Assembly: GCA_018260475.1 (NCBI GenBank)
Contig: JAGLBA010000002.1
Span: 120,960-184,959, forward strand
Direction: 5' to 3'
From: Chryseobacterium sp.
GTDB lineage: Bacteria; Bacteroidota; Bacteroidia; Flavobacteriales; Weeksellaceae
DNA length: 64,000 nucleotides
Both the position numbers and the translations under genes were made by a program. Below, piece by piece: positions 35,861-43,904 of the stretch (the stretch's first letter is position 1; each line of letters opens with the position of its first letter). The notes below the pieces were generated by a model. It ran no database searches, was not told where the DNA came from, and saw nothing but the letters and a program-made list of their open reading frames with translations.

Positions 35861-37024
35861 TTAATTATAAATTTGCCCTTCCAAAACCACTTTTCCAGAA
35901 ATGGATTGTGTGAAGATAAGGTAATTTTTACCGCCGTCTTTTATGCCGTATTTCGTCTTTATTTCGTCTGGCTTTAGCGGATAATTTTTTGATATAATAT
36001 TAAACTGGCTACCCTTTTTTATTTTTTTTGGTTCGATGGGACGGATCTCGAGAATGCGCCCGGGAAAATCCTTAACCAAATCTTCCGAGGTAAACAGTTG
36101 CGTGTTTTGGTGTAGTTTTTTTAGGTTGAATTCTTCTGAAATTAAATTAAAAGCACCCGATTTCAGCACGGCATTATTAGCAATATAAAGGTATTTTAAA
36201 GGTTGAGAAAATGCAGGCGTAACATGCTCTTCATCACCAAAATAAAATTCAAAATCATGATGGTCACTTTCTAAATTTACGCAACGGCAAAGGACTTCCT
36301 TTTCGGAGTGATTTATGATGAGCAAGAGTTCCTTTACATCGTTTTTCACGGCGACGATGTGGATTTCCGATAAATGATGCACCACTGAAACCAAATATTT
36401 CAAATCTACCAGCGGCGATAATTTGACCATCACCGTTTCAGAAATTCTCATTAACTGCTCTTGAATTTCCAATAAGTTCGGTGAAAGGTCTTGCAATAAA
36501 AAGACCTTGTTTTTTTGTTCATCACGCCGCGCAGGATCGAGGTAGATGGCATCAAACTTGTCTTTGTTTTGGTTAAGAAAATCTTCAAGTTTTTGGTTTA
36601 AAAAAGTAGCCTTTTTACCCAGAACCTTCCAGTTATGCGCAACTATTTTTATTAAGTCCGTATTTTGTTCTATCAAAGTAGTATCGCTGAAATTTTGAGA
36701 TAAAAACCACGCATCTATCCCAAACCCGCAAGTAAGGTCGGCGAAAGTTTTACCTTTAATCAAGTTTTTTTTATAGTTGCCTGTAGGCTCAGAACTAGCC
36801 TGTTCCAGATTTAGACCAGGCGGAAAAACGATGTTTTCCTTCAACAAAAATGAAAATTTTTTCTCTGCCACTTGTAGCCCTTTGATTTGCTGCACGAGTT
36901 CCTGAATCGTCACATCCGAAAAAGGCGAAGTTTTCAGCAATATCTTTTGGAGATCGGCATTTTTATTTGTATTTATAAAATCCTGAGCCTCCGGGCGCAA
37001 AAGTTTTGAAAACGGATGGTGCAT
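35861..37024 (-). CDS. Class I SAM-dependent methyltransferase with THUMP-like domain
   Basis: Predicted RNA or small-molecule methyltransferase. From the ATG at 37022-37024 it has 387 residues (MHHPFSKLLRPEAQDFINTN). SAM-binding motif I reads FADLTCGFGIDAWFLSQN (around residue 95); IYLDPARRDEQKNKVFLLQD carries the DPARR motif typical of this Bacteroidota/Firmicutes subfamily. The C-terminal ~100 residues match the THUMP-like extension (ILEIRPIEPKKIKKGSQFNI, TKYGIKDGGKNYLIFTQ). An ATG 48 bases upstream would add 16 residues that I think are not translated. It shares a transcript with the J-domain-like gene. Substrate unknown. Confidence 0.85.
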   Translation of the reverse strand: MHHPFSKLLRPEAQDFINTNKNADLQKILLKTSPFSDVTIQELVQQIKGLQVAEKKFSFLLKENIVFPPGLNLEQASSEPTGNYKKNLIKGKTFADLTCGFGIDAWFLSQNFSDTTLIEQNTDLIKIVAHNWKVLGKKATFLNQKLEDFLNQNKDKFDAIYLDPARRDEQKNKVFLLQDLSPNLLEIQEQLMRISETVMVKLSPLVDLKYLVSVVHHLSEIHIVAVKNDVKELLLIINHSEKEVLCRCVNLESDHHDFEFYFGDEEHVTPAFSQPLKYLYIANNAVLKSGAFNLISEEFNLKKLHQNTQLFTSEDLVKDFPGRILEIRPIEPKKIKKGSQFNIISKNYPLKPDEIKTKYGIKDGGKNYLIFTQSISGKVVLEGQIYN

Positions 37025-37172
37025 ATTATTTTGCGAATAGTGCAAATTTAAATTGAATTCTGCAAAGCGCAAGTTAATTTATAAACTTTATTGGTATATG
37101 CTTGGAAGCAAGGATAATTCCATTTTAAAACAAGGATAAGTGGGTTTAATCTGTTTCGTTCGCGAAATTTTT

Positions 37173-37180
37173 TATCTTTG
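37173..37180 (+). promoter_or_regulatory. Promoter -7 element of the aminotransferase gene (TATCTTTG)
   Basis: Exact TAnnTTTG match, 24 bases before the start codon at 37205. Confidence 0.6.
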
Positions 37181-37204
37181 TTAATATATCATTAATCTAA
37201 TAAA

Positions 37205-38398
37205 ATGGAAAAATTATCAGAGAGACTGCTTCGGCTAAGATACTCGCAAACATTTGTAATGAGCAACAAAGCACGGGATATGAAGGCTTCCGGTGTAGAT
37301 GTCATCAGCCTTACCCTCGGCGAACCGGATTTTGATGTGCCGGCGAACATCAAACAAGCCGCGATAGATGCTATTAACGAAAACTATAGCCACTACTCCC
37401 CTGTTCCGGGATTTCTGGACCTCAGACAAGCCATCGCAGCAAAATTGAAAAGAGATAACGAGCTGGACTATAAACCATCGCAAATCTGCGTAGCCAATGG
37501 TGCAAAGCAAGCCATCATCAATGTACTGATGGCGCTAGTAAATGATGGTGACGAGGTGATTTTGCCTGTGCCCTACTGGGTAAGTTATGATGAAATGGTG
37601 AAAATGGTGGGCGGTAGATCTGTCTTCATAAAAACCTCTTATGTGAATGATTTTAAAATCACCGCCGAGCAGTTAGAGGAAGCCATCACCCCGAAAACCA
37701 AGGTGCTGCTGTACAGTTCGCCATGCAACCCATCCGGAAGTTATTACACTTATGACGAGTTGAAATCTTTGGCAAAAGTCATTTCGAAATATCCGCACAT
37801 AACTGTTATTTCGGATGAGATTTATGAATACATCAATTACGAAACTAAACACCGCTCTATCGCAGCTTTCCCTGAGATTTATGAGCAAGTGGCCGTTATC
37901 AACGGGCTTTCCAAAGGTTATGCGATGACGGGCTGGCGCATGGGCTATTCGGCGTGTCCGGAGTGGCTCGCCAAAGCATGCGACAAGGTGCAGGGGCAAA
38001 TGACGAGTGGCGCAAACACGGTGGCTCAGCGCGCGGCCATCACCGCGCTTACTACCGATCCGGCAGAATACCGATACATGATAGACGAGTTCAAAAAAAG
38101 AAGGGACATCGTTTATGATTTGATGAAAGAAATCCCGGGTTTCAAAGTGTTGCTACCAAAATCGGCCTTTTATTTCTATCCAGATATTTCTTTTTACATC
38201 GGTAAAACCTTAAACGGCAAGGAGATCAAGGATTCTGATGATTTCGCGATGTTCCTTCTGGATGAGGCGCATGTGGGATCCGTAGGTGGTGTGTCTTTCG
38301 GGAGTCCGGAATGTATCCGTTTTTCATATGCGGCGTCCGAAGTGAATCTGCGCGAGGCAATGAAACGCATAAAAGAAACTTTAGAAAAATATACATAA
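37205..38398 (+). CDS. Class I aminotransferase (aspartate aminotransferase-like)
   Basis: PLP-dependent aminotransferase of the AspC class Ib type, 397 residues. Family motifs: TLGEPDFDVPANIKQAA near residue 37, ANGAKQAI near 98, the PLP-contacting LYSSPCNPSGSYY near 175, SDEIYEYINY near 203, and the Schiff-base Lys in GLSKGYAMTGWRMGY near 240. The last Arg-bearing block is RFSYAASEVNLREAMKRI. It probably transfers amino groups between aspartate and 2-oxoglutarate and may also act on aromatic amino acids, which would fit the tyrosine pathway of the window, but this is inference. Single-gene unit with its own promoter. Confidence 0.93.
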   Translation: MEKLSERLLRLRYSQTFVMSNKARDMKASGVDVISLTLGEPDFDVPANIKQAAIDAINENYSHYSPVPGFLDLRQAIAAKLKRDNELDYKPSQICVANGAKQAIINVLMALVNDGDEVILPVPYWVSYDEMVKMVGGRSVFIKTSYVNDFKITAEQLEEAITPKTKVLLYSSPCNPSGSYYTYDELKSLAKVISKYPHITVISDEIYEYINYETKHRSIAAFPEIYEQVAVINGLSKGYAMTGWRMGYSACPEWLAKACDKVQGQMTSGANTVAQRAAITALTTDPAEYRYMIDEFKKRRDIVYDLMKEIPGFKVLLPKSAFYFYPDISFYIGKTLNGKEIKDSDDFAMFLLDEAHVGSVGGVSFGSPECIRFSYAASEVNLREAMKRIKETLEKYT

Positions 38399-38460
38399 TT
38401 AAAGATGTTAAAATTCTGTTAAACCCAAGAAATCTCCAGCTACCTGTCGATACATTTTTG

Positions 38461-38468
38461 TAAATTTG
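38461..38468 (+). promoter_or_regulatory. Promoter -7 element of the peroxiredoxin gene (TAAATTTG)
   Basis: Exact TAnnTTTG match, 65 bases before the start codon at 38534; the downstream leader is A-rich. Confidence 0.55.
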
Positions 38469-38533
38469 AATCCGAAAAATTAAACAAATGTTTATCTTTT
38501 AACAAGAATATTTAACCAAAAAAAAATAAAATT

Positions 38534-39166
38534 ATGTCACTAGTAGGAAAACCGTTCCCAAATGTAAGCGTAGAAGCGATGTCCGAAATGGGCGACAACC
38601 TAAGGATCAATGTGTTCGAAGAAGCAATCAAAAATCAACAAAAAGTGCTTTTGTTCTGGTATCCGAAAGATTTCACTTTTGTGTGCCCTACCGAGCTTCA
38701 CGCGTTCCAAGAGGCTTTGCCGGAATTTGAAAAAAGAAATACCAAAGTTATAGGTGCATCTTGCGATACCAGCGAAGTACACTTTGCTTGGCTACAAACT
38801 TCTAAAGATAACGGCGGAATCGAGGGTGTAACATACCCAATACTTGCCGATACGCACAGACAATTAGCGAATGCTTTGGGCATCGTGGATCAGGATCTTG
38901 ATTTTGATGAAGAAGGAAACGAACTTTTGAGCGGTTCAAATGTCACTTACAGAGCGACTTACCTGATTGATGAGACTGGAAAAATCTTTCACGAGGCTGT
39001 AAACGATATGCCTTTGGGAAGAAATGTTCATGATTTCATCCGCCTGATAGATGCTTATACCCATGTACAAAAGCACGGCGAAGTTTGCCCCGCAAACTGG
39101 GAAGAAGGCAAAGAAGCCATGAAAGCAGATAGAAATTCTACCGCGGAATATCTTTCAACACATTAA
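38534..39166 (+). CDS. 2-Cys peroxiredoxin (AhpC/Prx1 type)
   Basis: Thiol peroxidase that reduces hydrogen peroxide, alkyl hydroperoxides or peroxynitrite. It has 210 residues. The peroxidatic Cys51 sits in DFTFVCPTELHAF and the resolving Cys185 in HGEVCPANWEEG, both in the canonical VCP contexts; the catalytic Thr is two residues after Cys51. The C-terminal YF motif that makes eukaryotic Prx sensitive to over-oxidation is absent (ends EYLSTH), suggesting a robust enzyme. A thioredoxin-like gene and a DUF6952 gene follow on the same strand, presumably supplying or assisting reduction. 141 bp of word-like spacer separates them. Confidence 0.95.
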   Translation: MSLVGKPFPNVSVEAMSEMGDNLRINVFEEAIKNQQKVLLFWYPKDFTFVCPTELHAFQEALPEFEKRNTKVIGASCDTSEVHFAWLQTSKDNGGIEGVTYPILADTHRQLANALGIVDQDLDFDEEGNELLSGSNVTYRATYLIDETGKIFHEAVNDMPLGRNVHDFIRLIDAYTHVQKHGEVCPANWEEGKEAMKADRNSTAEYLSTH

Positions 39167-39169
39167 TTT

Positions 39170-39299
39170 TTAGGGATTGGAGTTTTAGAATTTAGAGTTT
39201 TGGGTTTAGGGAAAAGGGCTTAGGGTTGAGAAACTTTAAACTTTTAAATTTAAGCCGAAAACTTTAGACCTAACCCCAAATCCCTTCCACCTAAAACCT
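39170..39299. repeat. Word-like imperfect inverted repeat between the peroxiredoxin and thioredoxin genes
   Basis: The left part consists of variations of short words (TTTAGAATTTAGAGTTTTGG, GTTTAGGG, GCTTAGGG); the right part (CGAAAACTTTAGACCTAACC, CCCAAATCCC, CTAAAACC) is similar to the reverse complement of the left, so a long imperfect stem is possible. It lies wholly between the two genes. Confidence 0.55.
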
Positions 39300-39307
39300 T
39301 ATAAAAA

Positions 39308-39616
39308 ATGTTTACAGAACTTACCGAAGACAATTTGCAAAATATTGTAAAGGAAAATGAAAAGGTGGTTGTGCAATACGGTGCCTCTTGGTGTGGAAAC
39401 TGCCGAATCATGAAGCCGAAATTCAAAAAACTGGCTTCCGAAAATGAAGATACTCCTTTCTATTATGTAGATGCGGAGAAACTTCCGGAAAGCAGAAAAT
39501 TGGCTACGGTGGATAACCTGCCGACCTTCGCAATCTTCAAAAATGGCGAACTTGTAAATCAAGTACAAACCAACCAGGCAGAAAGTTTGACCAACCTCTT
39601 GAATGAATTGAAATAA
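39308..39616 (+). CDS. Thioredoxin-like protein with a CGNC active site
   Basis: Thioredoxin-fold protein of 102 residues. The redox motif is WCGNC (Cys29, Cys32) rather than WCGPC; replacing Pro by Asn usually changes the redox potential. The cis-Pro is present in VDNLPTFAIFKNGELV. A compact fold from MFTELTEDNLQNIVKENEKV on leaves no room for extra domains and there is no signal peptide, so it is cytoplasmic. Its place after the peroxiredoxin and before a DUF6952 gene suggests that it is the reductant of this peroxiredoxin; that is inference. A strong terminator follows. Confidence 0.92.
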   Translation: MFTELTEDNLQNIVKENEKVVVQYGASWCGNCRIMKPKFKKLASENEDTPFYYVDAEKLPESRKLATVDNLPTFAIFKNGELVNQVQTNQAESLTNLLNELK

Positions 39617-39621
39617 CCCAC

Positions 39622-39653
39622 AAAAGCCTGTCCGTTTAGACAGGCTTTTTTTA
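39622..39653 (+). terminator. Intrinsic terminator after the thioredoxin gene
   Basis: AAAGCCTGTC/GACAGGCTTT perfect stem with a short loop, followed by TTTT. Confidence 0.8.
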
Positions 39654-39664
39654 AACTTAACAAA

Positions 39665-39916
39665 ATGAAATTACCAATCATAAGACAACTTTTCCAAAAT
39701 CAATCTCCAGAAAACCTTGAAAAAACTTTGGAAGTATTGGAAAGTTACAGCGAGTTCCGGGGAACAACCGAAGAAGACCTGAATGTGGTGGGCGAGATGA
39801 TTACCAACATATGCGGAGCGCTGGAAGTGCATGCCAATGTAGCGACAGGTATGGCGGAAAAAGACGCACTGAATGGTTTCGCCAAAAAAGTAATGGGCTG
39901 TATCGATCGGGTTTAA
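39665..39916 (+). CDS. DUF6952 family small protein
   Basis: Acidic 83-residue protein (MKLPIIRQLFQNQSPENLEK) that I place in DUF6952, a Bacteroidota family regularly found behind thioredoxin/peroxiredoxin genes. Conserved parts are the LEVLESYSEF region, DLNVVGEMITNICGALEVH and the C-terminal MGCIDRV. It contains two cysteines (in NICGAL and MGCID) but no CXXC. The function is unknown; a redox-linked role is suggested only by context. It has a ribosome-binding-poor, A-rich leader after the preceding terminator. Confidence 0.85.
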   Translation: MKLPIIRQLFQNQSPENLEKTLEVLESYSEFRGTTEEDLNVVGEMITNICGALEVHANVATGMAEKDALNGFAKKVMGCIDRV

Positions 39917-39938
39917 TTTTAGACTAAAACTTTAATAA

Positions 39939-39979
39939 AAAAAAGGCATCCAAAAATTTTCGGATGCCTTTTATTTTTT
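39939..39979. terminator. Bidirectional terminator between DUF6952 and DUF808 genes
   Basis: Eleven-base-pair perfect stem AAAAGGCATCC/GGATGCCTTTT with an AAAATTTT-containing loop, A/T runs on both sides. Confidence 0.85.
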
Positions 39980-39989
39980 TGAAAAATAA

Positions 39990-40859
39990 TTAGTGAGCTG
40001 CTTTTCCTTTCATAAAAATTTTTTGGAAAATGGTAATCACAATAAATGTCGCAATACCACCGCCGATTCCGAGGATAATCTCTTTCAGTAGCGTAGGAAT
40101 ATTTTCTAAAAAATGATGGAAATAAGGAATCTGATGGGCGAAAATTCCGCCAGCTACCAAGATTAGCGCCGCCGTTCCCACATAGCTCAAAATACGAATC
40201 ACTATAGGAAGCGCACTGACCAAAAAATTTCCCATTTTCGCTCCGATGCCCTTGTCGCCGGACTTGCGAATGATGCTGTACCCAATGTCGTCCATACGAA
40301 CGATAAGCGCTACAATCCCATAAACGCCGATGGTAGCGATGATAGACACGATGGAAACGGTAAGGATTTTCGTTGCCAAAGGCTCATTTACCACAGTTCC
40401 AAGCGCAATAATCACGATTTCTACCGATAAGATAAAATCCGTAGCAATGGCCGCACGCACTTTGTCTTTTTCCGCTTCCTCGAATTCCGCAGGTGTATCG
40501 ATTTCTTCATCCACTTCGTTTTCTTTAGTCGTAATGGCGTGGAATACTTTTTCCACCGCTTCATAGGCGAGATAAAACCCACCCAAAACCAAAACGATAG
40601 GCACCGCAACAGGTAGAAAATAACTCAGTAACAATGCGATAGGGACAATAATCAGTTTGTTTACAAAAGAACCTTTAGTAATCGCCCAGAGCACAGGGAT
40701 TTCTCGGGAGGCCATAAAGCCGGTCGCTTTTTCAGCGTTTACAGCCAAATCATCGCCAAGGATTCCGGCGGTTTTCTGGGTCGCAATTTTACTTGCCAAA
40801 GCAACATCATCCATAAGCGCAGCGATGTCATCTAAAATTGCAAAAAATCCTGAAGCCAT
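39990..40859 (-). CDS. DUF808 (YedI-like) inner membrane protein
   Basis: Multi-pass inner membrane protein of the DUF808 family, 289 residues. The N-terminus MASGFFAILDDIAALMDDVA with the following KIATQKTAGILGDDLAVNAE is the family signature; ITKGSFVNKLIIVPIALLLS begins the first long membrane pair, and YLAYEAVEKVFHAI, TDFILSVEIVIIALGTV and IATIGVYGIVALIVRMDDIG follow. Function and substrate are not known. It ends at the bidirectional terminator; no partner gene. Confidence 0.92.
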   Translation of the reverse strand: MASGFFAILDDIAALMDDVALASKIATQKTAGILGDDLAVNAEKATGFMASREIPVLWAITKGSFVNKLIIVPIALLLSYFLPVAVPIVLVLGGFYLAYEAVEKVFHAITTKENEVDEEIDTPAEFEEAEKDKVRAAIATDFILSVEIVIIALGTVVNEPLATKILTVSIVSIIATIGVYGIVALIVRMDDIGYSIIRKSGDKGIGAKMGNFLVSALPIVIRILSYVGTAALILVAGGIFAHQIPYFHHFLENIPTLLKEIILGIGGGIATFIVITIFQKIFMKGKAAH

Positions 40860-40987
40860 ATTAAAAATTTATGCAAAAATAAGTAAAAGTGACGATTTTT
40901 AGGCACTCTATCTATCCTTAATTCATTACAATAAACCAAATTGTATCCTGATATTATCTGAATATTTCGGTGATATTATTTTAAAAT

Positions 40988-41014
40988 AAAAAAACCTCCC
41001 GTACGGAAGGTTTT
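40988..41014 (-). terminator. Intrinsic terminator of alaS
   Basis: AAAACCTCCCGTACGGAAGGTTTT hairpin split as AAAACCTCCG-like arms (one mismatch), just beyond the alaS stop. Confidence 0.75.
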
Positions 41015-41045
41015 GGTTTAAGAAATTTTTTCTTTCATTAATGGA

Positions 41046-43739
41046 TTATATCTCCAGCGCTTTCTGATAAGCATTTTCGATTCCGTCGAGATTTTTACCG
41101 CCTGCCGTTGCGAAGCCCGGATTTCCGCCGCCACCGCCTTGGATTTCTTTTGCCAATTCTTTCACAATAGTTCCTGCGTTGTAAGTATTTTCAATGTCCT
41201 GGGAAACGCCCACCGTAAGCATTGGTTTTTCGCCCGCATCGGAAATGATGATGATTATTGAATTTGGAACGTCTTTTTTCAGTTGAAAAACAATATCTTT
41301 CACAGAAGCCGCATCCAAAGATGTTTTTTTAACCAAAAGTTTTTTGTCGCCACTTTGTACGAAATCATTTTTCCAGTTTTGGGTTTCTCCTTTCGCTTTT
41401 TCCCTTTTCAGAGATTCAACTTCAGCTTTCAGTATATTGTTTTCCTCGATTAGTTTTTCAATTGATTTTAAAAGATCTTTTGATTTTAAAAGTTGAGCCA
41501 ACTGCTGGGATTGTTTCTCCAGTTCTTTGAAATATTCCGAAGATTTATCACCGGAAATAGCTTCTATTCTACGGATTCCCGCTGCGGCAGAATTTTCAGC
41601 CAGAATGCGGAAATGCCCGATCTCGCCCGTATTTTTTACATGGGTACCGCCACAAAGTTCTTTAGAAGATCCGAACTCAATCATGCGAACTTTATCGCCA
41701 TATTTCTCCCCGAAAAGTGCCATCGCGCCTTTTTCCATCGCTTCCTGAATCGGTAAATCACGGTATTCTTGAAGAGCAATATTTTCCTTGATTTTAGCAT
41801 TCACTTTTTGTTCTACCAAAGCCAATTCTTCGTCGGTCATTTTTGCAAAATGCGAGAAATCGAAACGCAGGTAGTCCGGACTTACGAAGGATCCTTTTTG
41901 CTCCACATGCGTTCCCAAAACCTCACGAAGTGCCTCATGCAAAAGGTGTGTCGCCGAGTGGTTGGCTTGGGTGTTTTTGCGGTTTTTCGTGTTTACTTTA
42001 GCATAAAAAACGGCGCTGACATCTTTTGGCAAAGTTTTAATTAAAGAAACAATCAGATTATTTTCTTTCTTCGTTTCCAAAACTTCTACTACATCTTCAT
42101 CCAAAACATCGGAAACCTCAATGCCTTCTTTTTTAACTAAACTTAAATCAAAAGTATCGGGCTTATTAATGTCAAAACCTTTGGCGTAACTTGGTATCAG
42201 GACGCCTTTGTCGCCCACTTGGCCACCGCCTTCTGGGTAGAATGGCGATTTTGAAAGCACAATTTGGTAAAATTGTCCATCCTTATTTTCAATTTTGCGG
42301 TATCGCGTGATGACGGTTTCAACCTCGGTTTGGTCGTAACCAACAAAGGTTTCCGGCTTCTCTTCTAATATTACCCAATCGTGAACTTTGGAAGCTGATG
42401 ATTTTTTGGAACGCTGCTTTTGCTTCTCCATTTCTTCATCAAAACCTTTTTCATCTACCGTCAAGCCTTTTTCCTCAGCGATGATTCTCGAAAGATCGGC
42501 AGGGAACCCGAAAGTGTCGTACAGCTCAAAAACCTCCGCACCCGGCAATGTTTTTTCATTTTTGCCAATGGATTCATTGATGATATGATCCAGACGCACC
42601 AATCCGTGTTCGATGGTTTTCAGGAAGGAAGTTTCTTCTTCTTTTATGACTTCGGTCACCAGTTTTTCTTGTCTGATGATTTCTGGGAAGAACTCGCCCA
42701 TTTGGTTTTTTAAAACAGGAATCAACTCGAATAGGAAGGCTTCATTCATCCCTAAAAACCGGTAGGAATAGGAAATCGCACGGCGCAAAATCCGGCGAAT
42801 CACATAGCCTGCACCACCATTGGCCGGCAACTGTCCATCTGCAATGGCAAACGCTACGGCGCGAATATGATCCACCACCACGCGAATTGCAATGTCTTTT
42901 TCGTCCGCTAAAATTCCTGTGTATTTTTTACCAGAAAGTTCCTCTACCCTTGCAATCAGCGGGGTGAAAACATCGGTATCGTAGTTGGAAGACTTGCCCT
43001 GAAGTGCCATGCAAAGGCGCTCGAATCCCATCCCCGTATCTACATTTTTCTTCGGTAATCTTTCCAGCGAGCCATCGGCTTTGCGCAGAAATTCCATAAA
43101 CACGAGGTTCCAGATTTCTACAACTTGCGGATGGTCATTATTGACCAAATCCGCTCCCGAAATCTGCGCTTTTTCAGCGTCTGTTCTTAGATCCACATGA
43201 ATTTCCGAACACGGACCGCACGGACCGGATTCGCCCATTTCCCAGAAATTGTCTTTCTTGTTTCCATTCAGAATTCTATCTTCCGAAACATGTGCCTTCC
43301 AAAAGTTGTAGGCATCACTATCTCTATCCAAATTTTCAGTGGCATCGCCTTCAAAAATAGTAACATATAGATTTTCTTTCGGAATTTTATAGACTCCGGT
43401 AAGCAGTTCCCACGCCCAATCAATAGCCTCTTTTTTAAAATAATCTCCAAAAGACCAGTTCCCCAGCATCTCAAACATCGTATGGTGATAGGTATCGCGA
43501 CCCACATCGTCCAAGTCATTGTGCTTCCCGGACACGCGCAAACATTTTTGCGTATCGGCGATGCGAAGGCTCGATGGCTCACGATAGCCGAGGAAATAAT
43601 CCTTAAACTGCGTCATTCCGGAGTTGGAGAACATCAGTGTAGGATCATCTTTCAAAACGATGGGTGCAGAAGGCACGATCTGGTGGCCTTTTTCTTTAAA
43701 AAAATCTAAATATTGCTGTCTGATCTGTTGTGAAGTCAT
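41046..43739 (-). CDS. alaS: Alanine--tRNA ligase
   Basis: Class II aminoacyl-tRNA synthetase charging tRNA-Ala, 897 residues. It has the catalytic domain (SNSGMTQFKDYFLG, VGRDTYHHTMFEMLGNWSFG, and DTGMGFERL as motif 3), the tRNA-recognition part, the editing domain with zinc/editing motifs NHSATHLLHEAL and LCGGTHVKNTGEIGHF, and the C-terminal oligomerisation domain ending in a Gly-rich GGGGGNPGFATAGG. Signature residues are all intact. A TTG-N18-TAAATTTG promoter lies upstream, and the leader (about 45 bases) consists of word-like repeats. Confidence 0.99.
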   Translation of the reverse strand: MTSQQIRQQYLDFFKEKGHQIVPSAPIVLKDDPTLMFSNSGMTQFKDYFLGYREPSSLRIADTQKCLRVSGKHNDLDDVGRDTYHHTMFEMLGNWSFGDYFKKEAIDWAWELLTGVYKIPKENLYVTIFEGDATENLDRDSDAYNFWKAHVSEDRILNGNKKDNFWEMGESGPCGPCSEIHVDLRTDAEKAQISGADLVNNDHPQVVEIWNLVFMEFLRKADGSLERLPKKNVDTGMGFERLCMALQGKSSNYDTDVFTPLIARVEELSGKKYTGILADEKDIAIRVVVDHIRAVAFAIADGQLPANGGAGYVIRRILRRAISYSYRFLGMNEAFLFELIPVLKNQMGEFFPEIIRQEKLVTEVIKEEETSFLKTIEHGLVRLDHIINESIGKNEKTLPGAEVFELYDTFGFPADLSRIIAEEKGLTVDEKGFDEEMEKQKQRSKKSSASKVHDWVILEEKPETFVGYDQTEVETVITRYRKIENKDGQFYQIVLSKSPFYPEGGGQVGDKGVLIPSYAKGFDINKPDTFDLSLVKKEGIEVSDVLDEDVVEVLETKKENNLIVSLIKTLPKDVSAVFYAKVNTKNRKNTQANHSATHLLHEALREVLGTHVEQKGSFVSPDYLRFDFSHFAKMTDEELALVEQKVNAKIKENIALQEYRDLPIQEAMEKGAMALFGEKYGDKVRMIEFGSSKELCGGTHVKNTGEIGHFRILAENSAAAGIRRIEAISGDKSSEYFKELEKQSQQLAQLLKSKDLLKSIEKLIEENNILKAEVESLKREKAKGETQNWKNDFVQSGDKKLLVKKTSLDAASVKDIVFQLKKDVPNSIIIIISDAGEKPMLTVGVSQDIENTYNAGTIVKELAKEIQGGGGGNPGFATAGGKNLDGIENAYQKALEI

Positions 43740-43783
43740 AGTTGGCTAAAGGCTGAAAGCATTAGGCTAAAAGCACTGAATTG
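43740..43783. repeat. Word-like sequence in the alaS leader
   Basis: Variations on GGCTAAA/GGCTGAAAGC/AGGCTAAAAGC follow one another between the alaS start and its -7 element, a low-complexity pattern seen repeatedly in this window. Confidence 0.5.
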
Positions 43784-43812
43784 CAAATTTAATGAATTAA
43801 TTTTTCGTACAA
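43784..43812 (-). promoter_or_regulatory. Promoter of alaS (TTG-N18-TAAATTTG)
   Basis: Minus strand: TTG at 43810-43812 and an exact TAnnTTTG at 43784-43791, spacer 18 bases; start codon 45 bases downstream. Confidence 0.7.
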
Positions 43813-43904
43813 TTATTTTTTCCGCATAAACTCACATTTAAATAAAATAGTAAAGGTTTGAAATTCTGCAAAATATTCTACCTTTATTTTTACAAAATTT
43901 TAAA

